Part shown: positions 46,516-55,083 of the stretch, in pieces
Numbering within the stretch: position 1 is the stretch's first letter
Layout: every line of letters begins with the position of its first letter
Source: Caenimonas aquaedulcis
Lineage (GTDB): Bacteria > Pseudomonadota > Gammaproteobacteria > Burkholderiales > Burkholderiaceae_C
DNA: 64,000 nucleotides
Direction of reading: 5' to 3'
Assembly (NCBI RefSeq): GCF_015831345.1
Contig: NZ_JADWYS010000001.1
Location: 3,066,618 to 3,130,617 of the forward strand
Position numbers and translations under genes: made by a program
Notes under the pieces: generated by a model
The model's database searches: none
Seen by the model: only the letters and a program-made list of their open reading frames with translations
Told to the model about the DNA's origin: nothing

Positions 46516-46832
46516 GGGGCGCTGACGTAATCGAACCCGGAGCCCTTGCACTGCGGGCAGCGAGTCGGGCCGCTGTGAAACTCATAGGTGCCGGTGCCTT
46601 CACACTCCGGGCAGGGGATGCGGCCAGCGCCTGCGCCCATGTTCACAACTGGGGTGATGACCTCCAGCGAGCGGAAGTCGTTGGCATAAACCACCATCAA
46701 CCCCCCGCCTTCCATGTCGGCGCGCCAATCCTCGGCAATGGTGAGTTGCCGCAGGCGCTCCAACTGCTCCGGCGTGAGGCCGGAATAGTCCTGCGCGTAG
46801 TGCGGTAGGTATTGCAGGGGAACGGGGTCCAT
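46512..46832 (-). CDS. Small protein with DnaJ-type CxxCxGxG zinc motifs
   Basis: 106 residues from ATG 46832 (a TTG at 46850 is in frame). The C-terminus carries CPECEGTG and CPQCKGSG about 20 residues apart, half of a DnaJ-like zinc centre. The rest (LTPEQLERLRQLTIAEDWRA) is helical. No J domain. Coupled by a 4-bp overlap to the ligase and probably cotranscribed. Confidence 0.6.
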   Translation of the reverse strand: MDPVPLQYLPHYAQDYSGLTPEQLERLRQLTIAEDWRADMEGGGLMVVYANDFRSLEVITPVVNMGAGAGRIPCPECEGTGTYEFHSGPTRCPQCKGSGFDYVSAP

Positions 46833-47151
46833 CCATCCAGTGTCGCGCAAGCAGGGCTGGCGTGGGGTCCAAAACTAAGTTGTGGGCTGGTTGGCTGTCG
46901 AGCTGCGAGCGTTTGGCATACGCGCAAGGTACGGGCCTCCCTCGTCTTACCCTAGTGGACAGCGAGAGAGGGGAGACCGTAGGGGATGAAGCATTTGGTT
47001 GGCAGAGTAGCCTGGCGTATGTCCACGCCTACCCGCCACACCACAGTGACCGCACAGTCAGCCGGGTGTTCTTCTACGACCATCATCACGGGCCAGCCGG
47101 CCGGCAGCGTCAAGAGACTGCCAACAGAATAGGTGGTCGGGAAAAGTGCGG
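46833..47151. other. Intergenic stretch between the ligase pair and the recombinases
   Basis: About 320 bp with no coding frame I trust, no RNA gene and no clear repeats shared with the other side of the recombinase pair. Confidence 0.4.
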
Positions 47152-48717
47152 TCACAGCGGGTCGGAAAGCGAATTGCCAATGCTTTGAGTCTCTACCAAA
47201 TGCCTCAGGCGTGCAATCAGGCTGGTGCCCGTTGGACAGTGATAGGCACTCGCTGCATCGAAGACGGTTTCGCCGATCCAAAGTGGAAGTTGAAAGTAGT
47301 GGACTCGAGGAAACATAAAGAAATCCTTGGCAGTTCCATCGTCGTTCATGCGCATCAAAATCATTTGATCGAAGTCAAAGCCGGGAGCGCGCTTTGCGAG
47401 TCTGGCCTTCAACCCGGTCTTGTGGTGAGCTTGCCAGACCAGATCGACACCAACCTTGAGGCAACGATTTACCAGCAGATGGCGAGCGCCCTTGACGTAC
47501 GTCACTGGCACCCCTTCAAGATTAAGCCATGCGGCGACATCGCCCCGGAACGCAGAGGCAATGGCCATGGATCGATGCTGGGCGGTTGTTCTACGCTGAA
47601 GCCACGCAAGCGGATCAATTCCAATTAGTGCGTATGCTGCAGCCATGGAACCGAATGCCCTTCTATAGGTGAAAGGGACAGAACAACCGAGACCCGGAAG
47701 GTCGATTTCAGTCGCATCCGGCTTCTTTTCAAATGCCTTGCGCAGATCATCGAGCAGCTGCTGATGGCCTTTCTTGGGCCAGAAACCCTTACTTATCTTT
47801 CGCTGCGTCTTTTCCCATTGGTTGATTGAAATAATCGCAGGAATGCCCCCGTTGTTACGCACCGGCTCATAATGACCCGTCGCCGCGCCGGCTGCGTGCA
47901 CATCAGCACTTCGTCCCCATACAAAATTTCCGGCGAACGTCTCGCACGTCAGTAGATCGCGAACTATTCTGTGAGTAAATATCTTGGAGTTTCGGTTCGT
48001 GAGCCCTTCGCGATTCAGGAGGTTCACCAAGCCTGAGATTGACATTTCGGGGTCGGCATATAGTCGGAATATTCGCCTCACCAATGCGACTTCATGGCTG
48101 GGGCCGAGCACCCAACGTACTCTGTCCGATGGCATTGGCTTCCTCTCGCCAAAGCCCAGAATGCCCTTCATTTCGCCTTCGCGCGACACCACTTGCCGCC
48201 TGTAGCCAATGGCAGGCGTACTGCCAAGCGAAAATCCCATTTGGACGACTCGCCTCTGTCCGGCCCGGGTCTTGACCGCAAGTTCTCGACTGTACTCCGC
48301 TGCCATAGCCCGCTTGAGGCCTTTGATTACGGTTGCCATAGGAGAGGTAGGGTCCCCGAACGCTTCAGCGACGTAGATCACCTCCACGCCATTGAGTCTG
48401 CACAGGTAATCGTAATATGCAGATGCGTCCGTGTTTTGAAACCGACCCCATCGGCTTATGTCGTACACGAGGACTTGCGAGAACGCGCAATCTTTCTCTG
48501 CAATGTCGCGCAGGAGTCCAAGCATTCCCTTCCGGTTTCGAATGACCAGTCCACTTCTTCCGGAATCCTCGTAAGTGGCGACCACTTCTAGCTTTTGCTC
48601 CACAGCATATTTCCTGATCGCGGCCCGTTGAATGCCGATAGAAAGGTCCTGCTGGTCCGTGGACATTCTCAAATACTCTGCCGCTCTTCGCGCGCGAGGT
48701 GGATTTGAATGGGCCAT
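47152..48717 (-). CDS. Large serine recombinase A of a divergent pair
   Basis: 521 residues from ATG 48717 (an earlier start at 48786 is possible). The N-terminal resolvase domain has nucleophile Ser19 in AEYLRMSTDQQ, with YDISRWGRFQNTDAS and AAEYSRELAVKTRAGQRR. A recombinase domain follows (IGYRRQVV, RRIFRLYADPEMSISGLVNL). Instead of an obvious zinc ribbon, residues ~321-369 resemble the homing-endonuclease-associated helical repeat (LLDDLRKAFEKKPDATEIDL, YRRAFGSMAAAYALIG). It is clearly homologous to the neighbour at 48926, from which it is divergently transcribed. Confidence 0.87.
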   Translation of the reverse strand: MAHSNPPRARRAAEYLRMSTDQQDLSIGIQRAAIRKYAVEQKLEVVATYEDSGRSGLVIRNRKGMLGLLRDIAEKDCAFSQVLVYDISRWGRFQNTDASAYYDYLCRLNGVEVIYVAEAFGDPTSPMATVIKGLKRAMAAEYSRELAVKTRAGQRRVVQMGFSLGSTPAIGYRRQVVSREGEMKGILGFGERKPMPSDRVRWVLGPSHEVALVRRIFRLYADPEMSISGLVNLLNREGLTNRNSKIFTHRIVRDLLTCETFAGNFVWGRSADVHAAGAATGHYEPVRNNGGIPAIISINQWEKTQRKISKGFWPKKGHQQLLDDLRKAFEKKPDATEIDLPGLGCSVPFTYRRAFGSMAAAYALIGIDPLAWLQRRTTAQHRSMAIASAFRGDVAAWLNLEGVPVTYVKGARHLLVNRCLKVGVDLVWQAHHKTGLKARLAKRAPGFDFDQMILMRMNDDGTAKDFFMFPRVHYFQLPLWIGETVFDAASAYHCPTGTSLIARLRHLVETQSIGNSLSDPL

Positions 48718-48925
48718 GGGGCAGCGTGTTCTTCTTCGACTAGAAGCGCTATAGGTCTCATGGCTGATGGCGGCCCATTGGCGCACGAGGCATTGAATTT
48801 CAAGCAGATTGCCCTGCTCAACAGGACTGGGGTGGTTATGCTGGCAAGCGCCTGCATACGTCCTGCGATGCAGAGGTCAGCGAAGCATCCCGCGTGGCCG
48901 GCCGATTTCTCTTGAAAGCGCTGCC

Positions 48926-50428
48926 ATGATTAAAAGATGCAATGCCGCCCAGTACATCCGGATGTCTACCGACAAGCAGGATTTGTCGCCTCAGATCCAA
49001 AAGGCGGCGATTGAGTCTTATGCGCGGAAGTGTGGGCTGGACATCTTGGTGACTTATGAGGACGACGGCCGCAGCGGTGTGCACCTTTCAAACCGGCCAG
49101 CTCTCACGCAGCTTATCAAGGATGTAACGACCAGCCCATCGTTTGGTGTGGTGTTGGTCTATGACGTCAGCCGGTGGGGACGCTTTCAAAATGCCGATGC
49201 GTCTGCCTACTACGAATACCACTGCATTCTTCATGGAGTGCAGGTGATCTACGTGGCCGAGACATTTGCGAATGACCACACCCCAATGAGTGCACTTGTG
49301 AAGAGCATGAAGCGCACCATGGCAGCAGAGTACAGCCGGGAGCTTGCGACCAAGGTCGTGGCAGGTCAGAGGCGGGTGATAGACATGGGCTTCGTGATGG
49401 GACCGCCTCCATCGCTAGGGTATAGGCGACAATCCGTGTCCGCGGATGGTTCCACCCGAACCGAGCTTCGTTGGGGGCAGAGAAAGGGCGCGCTTACGGA
49501 TCGAGTCGAATGGGTCTTGGGGCCTGATCCCGAAGTCGCTCTCGTGCGAACAATCTTCTCGCGGTACGCCGCTGGGCATTCTGTTCGGGATATTGTGGCG
49601 TCGCTGCTCAAGGAGGGCTGCCATGACCAGGCGGGGCGGCCCATTAGCCTGTATCACATTCGGCATCTCTTGCGAAACGAGGCTGTGATTGGGATCTTTG
49701 TTTGGGGCAGGCCTCATGCCGAAAGCAGAATGCGCTTGGTTGAGGGAGAGCGCATGCGCGTGGCTGGACGTGTGCCTCAAATCGTCGATGATGCGACGTG
49801 GGAGCTTGTGCAAAATCGACTGCGAGGTTCTATTCCAAAGAAGCGAAGTCTCGAAGAGATGATCCAGGATCTGGAGAAGGCGCTATCGCGAAACCCTAGC
49901 CTCCGCAGCGCCGATCTGGGTGCCGAAGGGTGCGCCCCGCTGTCAGCATATAAGAACTGCTTCGGCACATGGCAGCACGCACTAATGGCCGCTGGTGCCG
50001 ATCCTTCCGTTGTCGCGGCAAATCTCGCTGAGCGTCGGCGCGTTTGTCGTAACCTTGTTTATGTGATCGGCCATGCGCTTCTGGAGGCACTTGCGGCGGC
50101 GAAGGTGCAGGCTTCATTCAGTGGCCGTACGAACATTCTGAAAATTTTGGGGTATTCGATTCGCGTGCGCCTTGCGTGGCAGGTCGTACGCCCATGCGGC
50201 CGAAGCATGTGGGAAATTGAGAATCACTCAAACTTGCCTAGCGTCTCGCATACGCTCTATGTGAGGGTGGACAAGCTCCTGAGTCCGAGGGACTATTTGT
50301 TGGTCAGGTCTGGTAACTCATCGCAGCCGTTGCCCTCGTGGGTGCCGACGCTCGTCCCGCAAGCGTTGCAAAAATTCCATTCGCCCACGATGCGGAAATT
50401 GGTTAAGAGGCTCAAGAGTCTCGCCTAG
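48926..50428 (+). CDS. Large serine recombinase B of a divergent pair
   Basis: 500 residues from ATG 48926. Nucleophile Ser14 in AQYIRMSTDKQ; YDVSRWGRFQNADASAYYEY and AAEYSRELATKVVAGQRRVI align with recombinase A. The recombinase domain contains LGYRRQSVS and VRTIFSRYAAGHSVRDIVAS. A homing-endonuclease-associated-repeat-like segment follows (EEMIQDLEKALSRNPSLRSA, YKNCFGTWQHALMAAGAD), then a distinct C-terminus. The 208-bp gap to recombinase A is the likely shared promoter region. Whether the two act as a heterodimer, on separate sites, or compete is unknown. Confidence 0.87.
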   Translation: MIKRCNAAQYIRMSTDKQDLSPQIQKAAIESYARKCGLDILVTYEDDGRSGVHLSNRPALTQLIKDVTTSPSFGVVLVYDVSRWGRFQNADASAYYEYHCILHGVQVIYVAETFANDHTPMSALVKSMKRTMAAEYSRELATKVVAGQRRVIDMGFVMGPPPSLGYRRQSVSADGSTRTELRWGQRKGALTDRVEWVLGPDPEVALVRTIFSRYAAGHSVRDIVASLLKEGCHDQAGRPISLYHIRHLLRNEAVIGIFVWGRPHAESRMRLVEGERMRVAGRVPQIVDDATWELVQNRLRGSIPKKRSLEEMIQDLEKALSRNPSLRSADLGAEGCAPLSAYKNCFGTWQHALMAAGADPSVVAANLAERRRVCRNLVYVIGHALLEALAAAKVQASFSGRTNILKILGYSIRVRLAWQVVRPCGRSMWEIENHSNLPSVSHTLYVRVDKLLSPRDYLLVRSGNSSQPLPSWVPTLVPQALQKFHSPTMRKLVKRLKSLA

Positions 50429-50654
50429 AGTGGGGAGGAGGAAATTCCCTGCTCCGATGCGACAATTCAACGTTCAAACCTCGATCAGCCAGGCTCGCGC
50501 ATCTTCGACGGATGTAAAAGTCCTTAAGGCCAAGCCCATCTTTGGATGCGTAGTAGCGTCGGCTGGGGTAGAACGGCGGATTCGAAGCAACACCGAACAG
50601 CCTGCACGCCCGGCCATGAAGGCAAAATGAGCCACCCGCTGAAGGGAGAGCACC

Positions 50655-50900
50655 ATGCCCAGAGAGTTGAAGTCGGCAGAGGAAATCCAAGCAGAAGTGC
50701 GCCGACTCCTGCACGAGACTGAAGCTGTGCGCCACGATAAGGCCGAAATCGGCGTGCCGGCGGTCACCGCTCTCGCCGAACTCGATGCCACAGGCTGCAA
50801 CTGGTCAATGATGTACTTCCGAAATGCCAGAGGCTACAGCAACGAATGCGCCTGGGCCATCATGCAGGTCCAGACTAAGTGCAATTTGCGAGACGATTGA
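50655..50900 (+). CDS. Small unrecognised protein (81 residues)
   Basis: ATG 50655 with GGAG 8 nt upstream. Helical, charged N-terminus (SAEEIQAEVRRLLHETEAVR), then ALAELDATGCNWSMMYFRNA. No known family. It precedes the tail-anchored protein gene by 37 bp on the same strand and is probably cotranscribed. The spacer 50429-50654 before it holds no gene. Confidence 0.55.
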   Translation: MPRELKSAEEIQAEVRRLLHETEAVRHDKAEIGVPAVTALAELDATGCNWSMMYFRNARGYSNECAWAIMQVQTKCNLRDD

Positions 50901-50937
50901 GTGCTCGGCTTTCACCACGATTTTCAGGAGACCAGCG

Positions 50938-51789
50938 ATGGGCGACGAAAACGAAACCATGGTCGTGGAGGTGGTGGAGGGCAAGAGCGGAGAACTTGAG
51001 CACACGGCCGCTGACGGGAAAAAGCGCACGTACTATCCCAGCTACCAAAACTGGGTCGAGTTGGAGGAGCTTGGAGTGTGGCAACACCTCCGTGAGCCGG
51101 AACAGAAAGGCGACCAGCCTCGATTAGTTACGCAGCTTCGCGGCGAGGCTTGCCTAGACGATTACGACATTTCTGTGATCGGCGAGCCGGATAACAAGGC
51201 TCGACGCCTGCGCTTTACCTTGGAAGCTGGCGACGTTGACCCCGCCCTCGCCGAGTCCGACAGCCGCTCCCGCATCTCACTCAGCAAGCCATTAGGTGGC
51301 GCCCGGCTTGGATTCAGCCGCGCTGATTGGGAAATCGGGAACCAGGATGAGTGGTGGCTAAGCTGTCAACTACCGGATCACACGATCACCGCCTTGCGTG
51401 ACGCGATTGCGGCGGGCAGGCTGCGTACCGTGAAGCTCGGGGTTCGGATGCAAGACTTGTACACAACAGACCATCCTCTTGCCCCAGCCTCATCCAAGTC
51501 TCACCTCTACCTGCGGCCCAGTCGCAGCGGCAAGAGCATCGAATGGCCAGAAATGGCATATGGGTACGTCATTCAATTCGCCATGGAATTGTCGCGTGTG
51601 GACATGCGGCCCGTGGAGCTTGACCAAGACAATCCGGACCATGATCACATGGAGGTTCGCAAAGCACCCCCGGACCAAGTGGCACTTGCGCTTGGTGTGC
51701 TAACCGACAGTGTTCTGTCCCTGCGCTCGACGCTGAAATGGGTGGGCGGGATCGCGGTTGCGTGCTTGGTCGTCCTCGCATTGAAGTGA
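50938..51789 (+). CDS. Unrecognised protein with C-terminal transmembrane anchor
   Basis: 283 residues from ATG 50938 (CAGGAG 7 nt upstream). A soluble region of ~260 residues has no recognised domain (blocks ARLGFSRADWEIGNQDEWWL, IEWPEMAYGYVIQFAMELSR). The single helix WVGGIAVACLVVLALK is at the extreme C-terminus, giving a tail-anchored cytosolic protein. The pairing of a small protein with a membrane-anchored protein is seen in some phage-defence cassettes, but nothing here proves that role. Confidence 0.6.
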   Translation: MGDENETMVVEVVEGKSGELEHTAADGKKRTYYPSYQNWVELEELGVWQHLREPEQKGDQPRLVTQLRGEACLDDYDISVIGEPDNKARRLRFTLEAGDVDPALAESDSRSRISLSKPLGGARLGFSRADWEIGNQDEWWLSCQLPDHTITALRDAIAAGRLRTVKLGVRMQDLYTTDHPLAPASSKSHLYLRPSRSGKSIEWPEMAYGYVIQFAMELSRVDMRPVELDQDNPDHDHMEVRKAPPDQVALALGVLTDSVLSLRSTLKWVGGIAVACLVVLALK

Positions 51790-51941
51790 TGACGCGTGTA
51801 CCGCTGCTTCCGAAATAACCACCTGAGCTCAGGAATGGTCCACTTGGCGCGGAACATCCACCACTGGAGCTTCTCGAGACCTCCCGCCGATTTGATCAGG
51901 TAGTCCTGATGCCCTGTTTTCTCGCTGTTCTATCAGGCACG

Positions 51942-52142
51942 TCACAGGGATTCGCGCTGCCCCTTTAAAGCCCGCGCGAGGTCCCTCAGCATGCTCCGCG
52001 TCCCGCCCTTCCAGCCATTGCGACTAACCCTGCTTTTTCCTTCTGGGGTTTTCGGGCCGCTGGATCGTTCCCACGGCTTCCACTTTTGAATTGCCTCGCG
52101 CTGGCGCTGTCGCTGCTCCTGCGTCCAAGATCGTGCCGCCAT
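51942..52142 (-). CDS. Small conserved island protein (66 residues), nested overlap with upstream gene
   Basis: Basic protein (WTQEQRQRQREAIQKWKPWE, SGPKTPEGKSRVSRNGWKGG, MLRDLARALKGQ) of a type often found in proteobacterial islands and prophages; function unknown. ATG 52142 has GAGGA 8-9 nt upstream. Its first ~119 bp lie inside the 3' end of the upstream gene in another frame. Last gene of the leftward operon. Confidence 0.65.
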   Translation of the reverse strand: MAARSWTQEQRQRQREAIQKWKPWERSSGPKTPEGKSRVSRNGWKGGTRSMLRDLARALKGQRESL

Positions 52143-52767
52143 GTTGTTTGTCCTCTAAAAGTTTGGTTTGCTCATTTTTCTTTTCCCCGTGCGTGGGCGT
52201 GGCCTGTTCACCGTCCTTTTTATGGACTCCGAAAACCCCGTTGTTGACCTGTTGCGGCCCGCTAGAGATGTTGGCCTGCTTGGCGAACACGACCGGTGGG
52301 TTCTTGATGGCGGCGAGAGTCTCTAACGTGGCACGGCACTGCCCTTGAGCCTTTAGGGCAAGCCGCATGTAGCGTTCAGTCGCGTCCATGTATTCGCCCA
52401 TGTTCATTGCGGCTCGGCGCGCTAGTTCGGCAAAGATTGAGTTCAACGAAACGGCCTGCGCATTTAGCATCTGCTCTGCTGCCCTTAGGTCGCCATCGTT
52501 CACTGCCTGCCCGGCATCCCGCAGACTGGCCACCATGTCCGTCAGAGATAGCTCCCCATGCTCGGCCTGGGAGAACTTCACTACGAGGCCCGCATTGGTC
52601 GCGAGTCCAGCGGCGGCCATGTCGGTGACCGCTTTGTCCATGGTGATGCCAGGCGGGACAACCATGTCCAGTCGCCTGCTCTTGGGTGTTTCCGGTTTGG
52701 CCGGCGCCGTGCTGACTGCCTTTTTCTTAGACGAACCTTGCCCTTGATTTCCCTTGATTGTTTTCAT
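52024..52767 (-). CDS. Conserved island protein of unknown function (247 residues)
   Basis: The N-terminus is Lys/Ser/Pro-rich. The core (~75-165) is helical: DLRAAEQMLNAQAVSLNSIF, RRAAMNMGEYMDATERYMRL, ALKAQGQCRATLETLAAIKN then PPVVFAKQANIS. This core recurs in many Burkholderiales integrated elements. The C-terminus is low-complexity and overlaps the 66-residue gene. GGAGG precedes the ATG; it overlaps the SET gene stop by 4 bp. Confidence 0.7.
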   Translation of the reverse strand: MKTIKGNQGQGSSKKKAVSTAPAKPETPKSRRLDMVVPPGITMDKAVTDMAAAGLATNAGLVVKFSQAEHGELSLTDMVASLRDAGQAVNDGDLRAAEQMLNAQAVSLNSIFAELARRAAMNMGEYMDATERYMRLALKAQGQCRATLETLAAIKNPPVVFAKQANISSGPQQVNNGVFGVHKKDGEQATPTHGEKKNEQTKLLEDKQHGGTILDAGAATAPARGNSKVEAVGTIQRPENPRRKKQG

Positions 52768-53273
52768 GCCTTCGCCTCCTGCAAGGCCGCCAGCCTGCGT
52801 AAGCTTTCATCGCGCTCCGTCATAGTCCGCGCGACTTCTTCCGGGTTGAACTTCGCGCCCCAGATTGAAGCGCCTTGCCGGTAGTTGTTGAGAATCTCCG
52901 CACCTGGGGCGATGTCCTCCAGTGCCACCCATTCGAGGTCTCCGTTTTCCAGTAGTCGAAACTCGGTGTTCGGCCAGGGCGAGTGATTGGCGTAGCGACC
53001 CAGCCAAGTCCGTTTGCCGTCAATGCGTGCTGGTCCGATGACTTCGCCTGACTCAATCGCGCGGTCGGTGAATAACCCTTGGCCTTGTATCGGCGAAGGC
53101 GCGAGGCGTAGATGCTCATAGCCGGGCGGCATGGGGCATTGGTCTGCGGTGTTGTGCACCACGGCGGCGACCCTTTCCGCGTCCCATCCGACCTCAGCCA
53201 GCACTCTTAAGTAGTCGCGACGGATGATTTCAAGCAGCGTCATGCTTTGGCCCTCGACTTCCAAGTCAGTCAT
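52764..53273 (-). CDS. SET-domain protein (putative lysine methyltransferase)
   Basis: 169 residues. ATG 53273 is supported by GAGG 7 nt upstream. After a helical N-terminus (~50 residues) a small SET domain runs ~55-135: LAPSPIQGQGLFTDRAIESG; RYANHSPWPNTEF matching the R-x-x-NHS-x-PN motif; VALEDIAPGAEILNNYRQG matching the C-terminal catalytic Tyr motif. No post-SET zinc Cys are visible. SET enzymes transfer methyl from SAM to protein lysines; the target in this element is unknown. Confidence 0.8.
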   Translation of the reverse strand: MTDLEVEGQSMTLLEIIRRDYLRVLAEVGWDAERVAAVVHNTADQCPMPPGYEHLRLAPSPIQGQGLFTDRAIESGEVIGPARIDGKRTWLGRYANHSPWPNTEFRLLENGDLEWVALEDIAPGAEILNNYRQGASIWGAKFNPEEVARTMTERDESLRRLAALQEAKA

Positions 53274-53281
53274 ATGTCACC

Positions 53282-53665
53282 TCAATATGTGTGGGCGAAG
53301 GTGTCGCACCGTTGCAGAATTCGCGGTAGCCAGGCGTCACGTACTGCGCAAGCGCGGGGCCGGCAATGGCGGCACTCCACGCACAAGACCCGGTCATCAC
53401 CTTCGAAGTCGCGGGCTGCAAGGCGTTCTGCCAAGGCCTCGGCATCCGGCAGCTTGAGATCCTCAAAGCGGCGCAGGCGGCGCTCAAAGGTGGCAACGGA
53501 TTCGTCGTCCCAGCAGGCCACGCCAAGCGGTGGCTCGGTAGTGGTGGTGGTTGCTAAAGCAGCTAATTTGCTAATCGGTTCGGCGGTGCTTTCGGCGGCC
53601 GGTGTTAGCCGATTAGCAGCGTTAGCAGCGGCGGCAGCTTTCAAGTGCGCAAACTTGAACGTCAT
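53282..53665 (-). CDS. Small protein with C-terminal Cys (zinc-like) cluster
   Basis: 127 residues from ATG 53665, which overlaps the stop of the DUF3987 gene. The Ala/Thr-rich N-terminal half is low complexity. The C-terminal half contains VATFERRLRRFEDLKLPDAE, then LCVECRHCRPRACAVRDAWL and LQRCDTF, a Cys cluster likely to bind zinc. Similar clusters occur next to primase-type genes in integrated elements. Function unknown. Confidence 0.65.
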   Translation of the reverse strand: MTFKFAHLKAAAAANAANRLTPAAESTAEPISKLAALATTTTTEPPLGVACWDDESVATFERRLRRFEDLKLPDAEALAERLAARDFEGDDRVLCVECRHCRPRACAVRDAWLPRILQRCDTFAHTY

Positions 53666-55083
53666 AGCCGCACCTCCCACGCCTCAGTGCGCTGACGCCC
53701 GTCCCACTCGATAGGGTCTAGCGTCGGGCGCACGCAGTAGTGGTCACTAAGCACCGCCATGGTCTCCCGCATCACCTTGGCCTGGCGCAGCTTGCCGGGG
53801 CCGTACTGCGTCAGTTCTGCCAAACACACCACGCGGTTGCCGCGCTTCACCAGCCAGTCCCAGAGGAGCACTGCGCGGTCGGTGCCTTCACGTTGGGGCT
53901 GAGCGCCCGACAGGCGAATGGCCTCCCCGATGTACCACTGCAAGACCTCTGCGGCGCTCGTCATCGCCTGGTTGGTGATGAATGTGGCGTCTGGGTTGTG
54001 TACCAGCGCGAGGACACCGGCCACGCGGGCAACCTGTTCGGCCAGCTTTGACGCAAAGCCGCGGACGTTTGCGAGCACCGTGGGGATAGACCCCTCGATG
54101 TCGTCATGGAGGGCGATCCATTGATTGCGGGCGTCCTCGTCCAACGTCAACGGGCGAGGTGTCAGTTCGCCCATCTCGTTCGTAGCCCAAGCCGGCTGCA
54201 ACAGCTTTTCCATGGCCGCAAGGTAGGCGATGTACTCGGGCGTCGCATCGGGCCGCTCGTCTTTGAAGAAGCGGGTTCCCGCCGTCGATGCCGGGTAGCC
54301 GACCAAGCACCGCGAAAACAGCCCCTGGTCGCGCAATACCGGGTTCCCTAACCAGGTGAACGCCGCACGCGGCTGCACCATCAGATGGAGGGCCACGCGG
54401 CGGCCGTAGAGCTTGTGAGCTCCATCGCCAGCGCGCACGCGATCAAGGGCGCCGCCATCCCACATGAGCGACAGTCCCGCCGCCGTTCTGAGTTGGTTGT
54501 CCTCGGACATGCCATGGCCGCCCATGAACCGACCGCCTTCCGATGAAAAAATGCCGACCGACTGGAGCCCGCGCTCCAGCAGTTTCGACATTCCCTCCAC
54601 GGTCGGGTCGCTGGCCATGAACACGGCTTTCCGTGGTTCGTCGGTCGTTTCCTTGTCGGCCTTCGGCAGCGCCTTGAACTCTGCCATCTCGGTGACATAC
54701 GCGTCGTGCTTGGCCTTCTCAAATGCCGCGTGGGGGCGCAGCACCAGGCTGTCCACGGCGCTCTTGCGCTCACCTGACTCCGCCACCGACACCACGAACA
54801 GTGAGAGCGGGCTCACTGCGCCATGGGGAAGGACAACGTCAGCGTGTGCTTGGGCAGCAAGGCTGGCCGCTGCTAGCAGGCTGCCACCAATGATGGCGTC
54901 AGGCGCCTGAGTTGTGCGCAGCAGGACCGTCGCGCAGTCCCTCATTGCCTTGGGGAACGCCGCCAAAGGGAAGGGCGCCGGCTCTCCCAGCGCACTCACC
55001 AGCGGCAGCATGTCGTCCGGCCATGTTTCGGCCACTGGGGCTTCAAACGGCTCAGCAATGACTTGGGCGTCGGTCTTGCTCAC
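53662..55083 (-). CDS. DUF3987 protein (primase/helicase-type ATPase)
   Basis: 473 residues from GTG 55083, chosen for AGGAG about 10 nt upstream and the overlap with the previous stop. DUF3987 hallmarks: GEPAPFPLAAFPKAMRDCA, a Walker-A-like SVAESGERKSAVD, GIFSSEGGRFMGGHGMS, LMVQPRAAFTWLG and FSRCLVGYPAS. Members accompany toprim-type primases in plasmids, prophages and islands and are thought to act in replication. It sits directly after the toprim gene here. Confidence 0.85.
   Translation of the reverse strand: MSKTDAQVIAEPFEAPVAETWPDDMLPLVSALGEPAPFPLAAFPKAMRDCATVLLRTTQAPDAIIGGSLLAAASLAAQAHADVVLPHGAVSPLSLFVVSVAESGERKSAVDSLVLRPHAAFEKAKHDAYVTEMAEFKALPKADKETTDEPRKAVFMASDPTVEGMSKLLERGLQSVGIFSSEGGRFMGGHGMSEDNQLRTAAGLSLMWDGGALDRVRAGDGAHKLYGRRVALHLMVQPRAAFTWLGNPVLRDQGLFSRCLVGYPASTAGTRFFKDERPDATPEYIAYLAAMEKLLQPAWATNEMGELTPRPLTLDEDARNQWIALHDDIEGSIPTVLANVRGFASKLAEQVARVAGVLALVHNPDATFITNQAMTSAAEVLQWYIGEAIRLSGAQPQREGTDRAVLLWDWLVKRGNRVVCLAELTQYGPGKLRQAKVMRETMAVLSDHYCVRPTLDPIEWDGRQRTEAWEVRL

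Noticed and set aside
46952..47281. Minus-strand frame of 109 codons at the end of recombinase A
   Set aside because: It overlaps the recombinase 3' end in another frame and lacks any recognised motif or ribosome site.
50474..50630. Minus-strand frame ending GLALRTFTSVEDARAWLIEV
   Set aside because: The tail looks protein-like, but the frame has no ribosome site and its upstream part is antisense to the 81-residue gene; at most a remnant.
46850..50655. Terminal repeats bounding the serine recombinase pair
   Set aside because: I compared the spacers on both sides by eye and found no convincing direct or inverted repeat.
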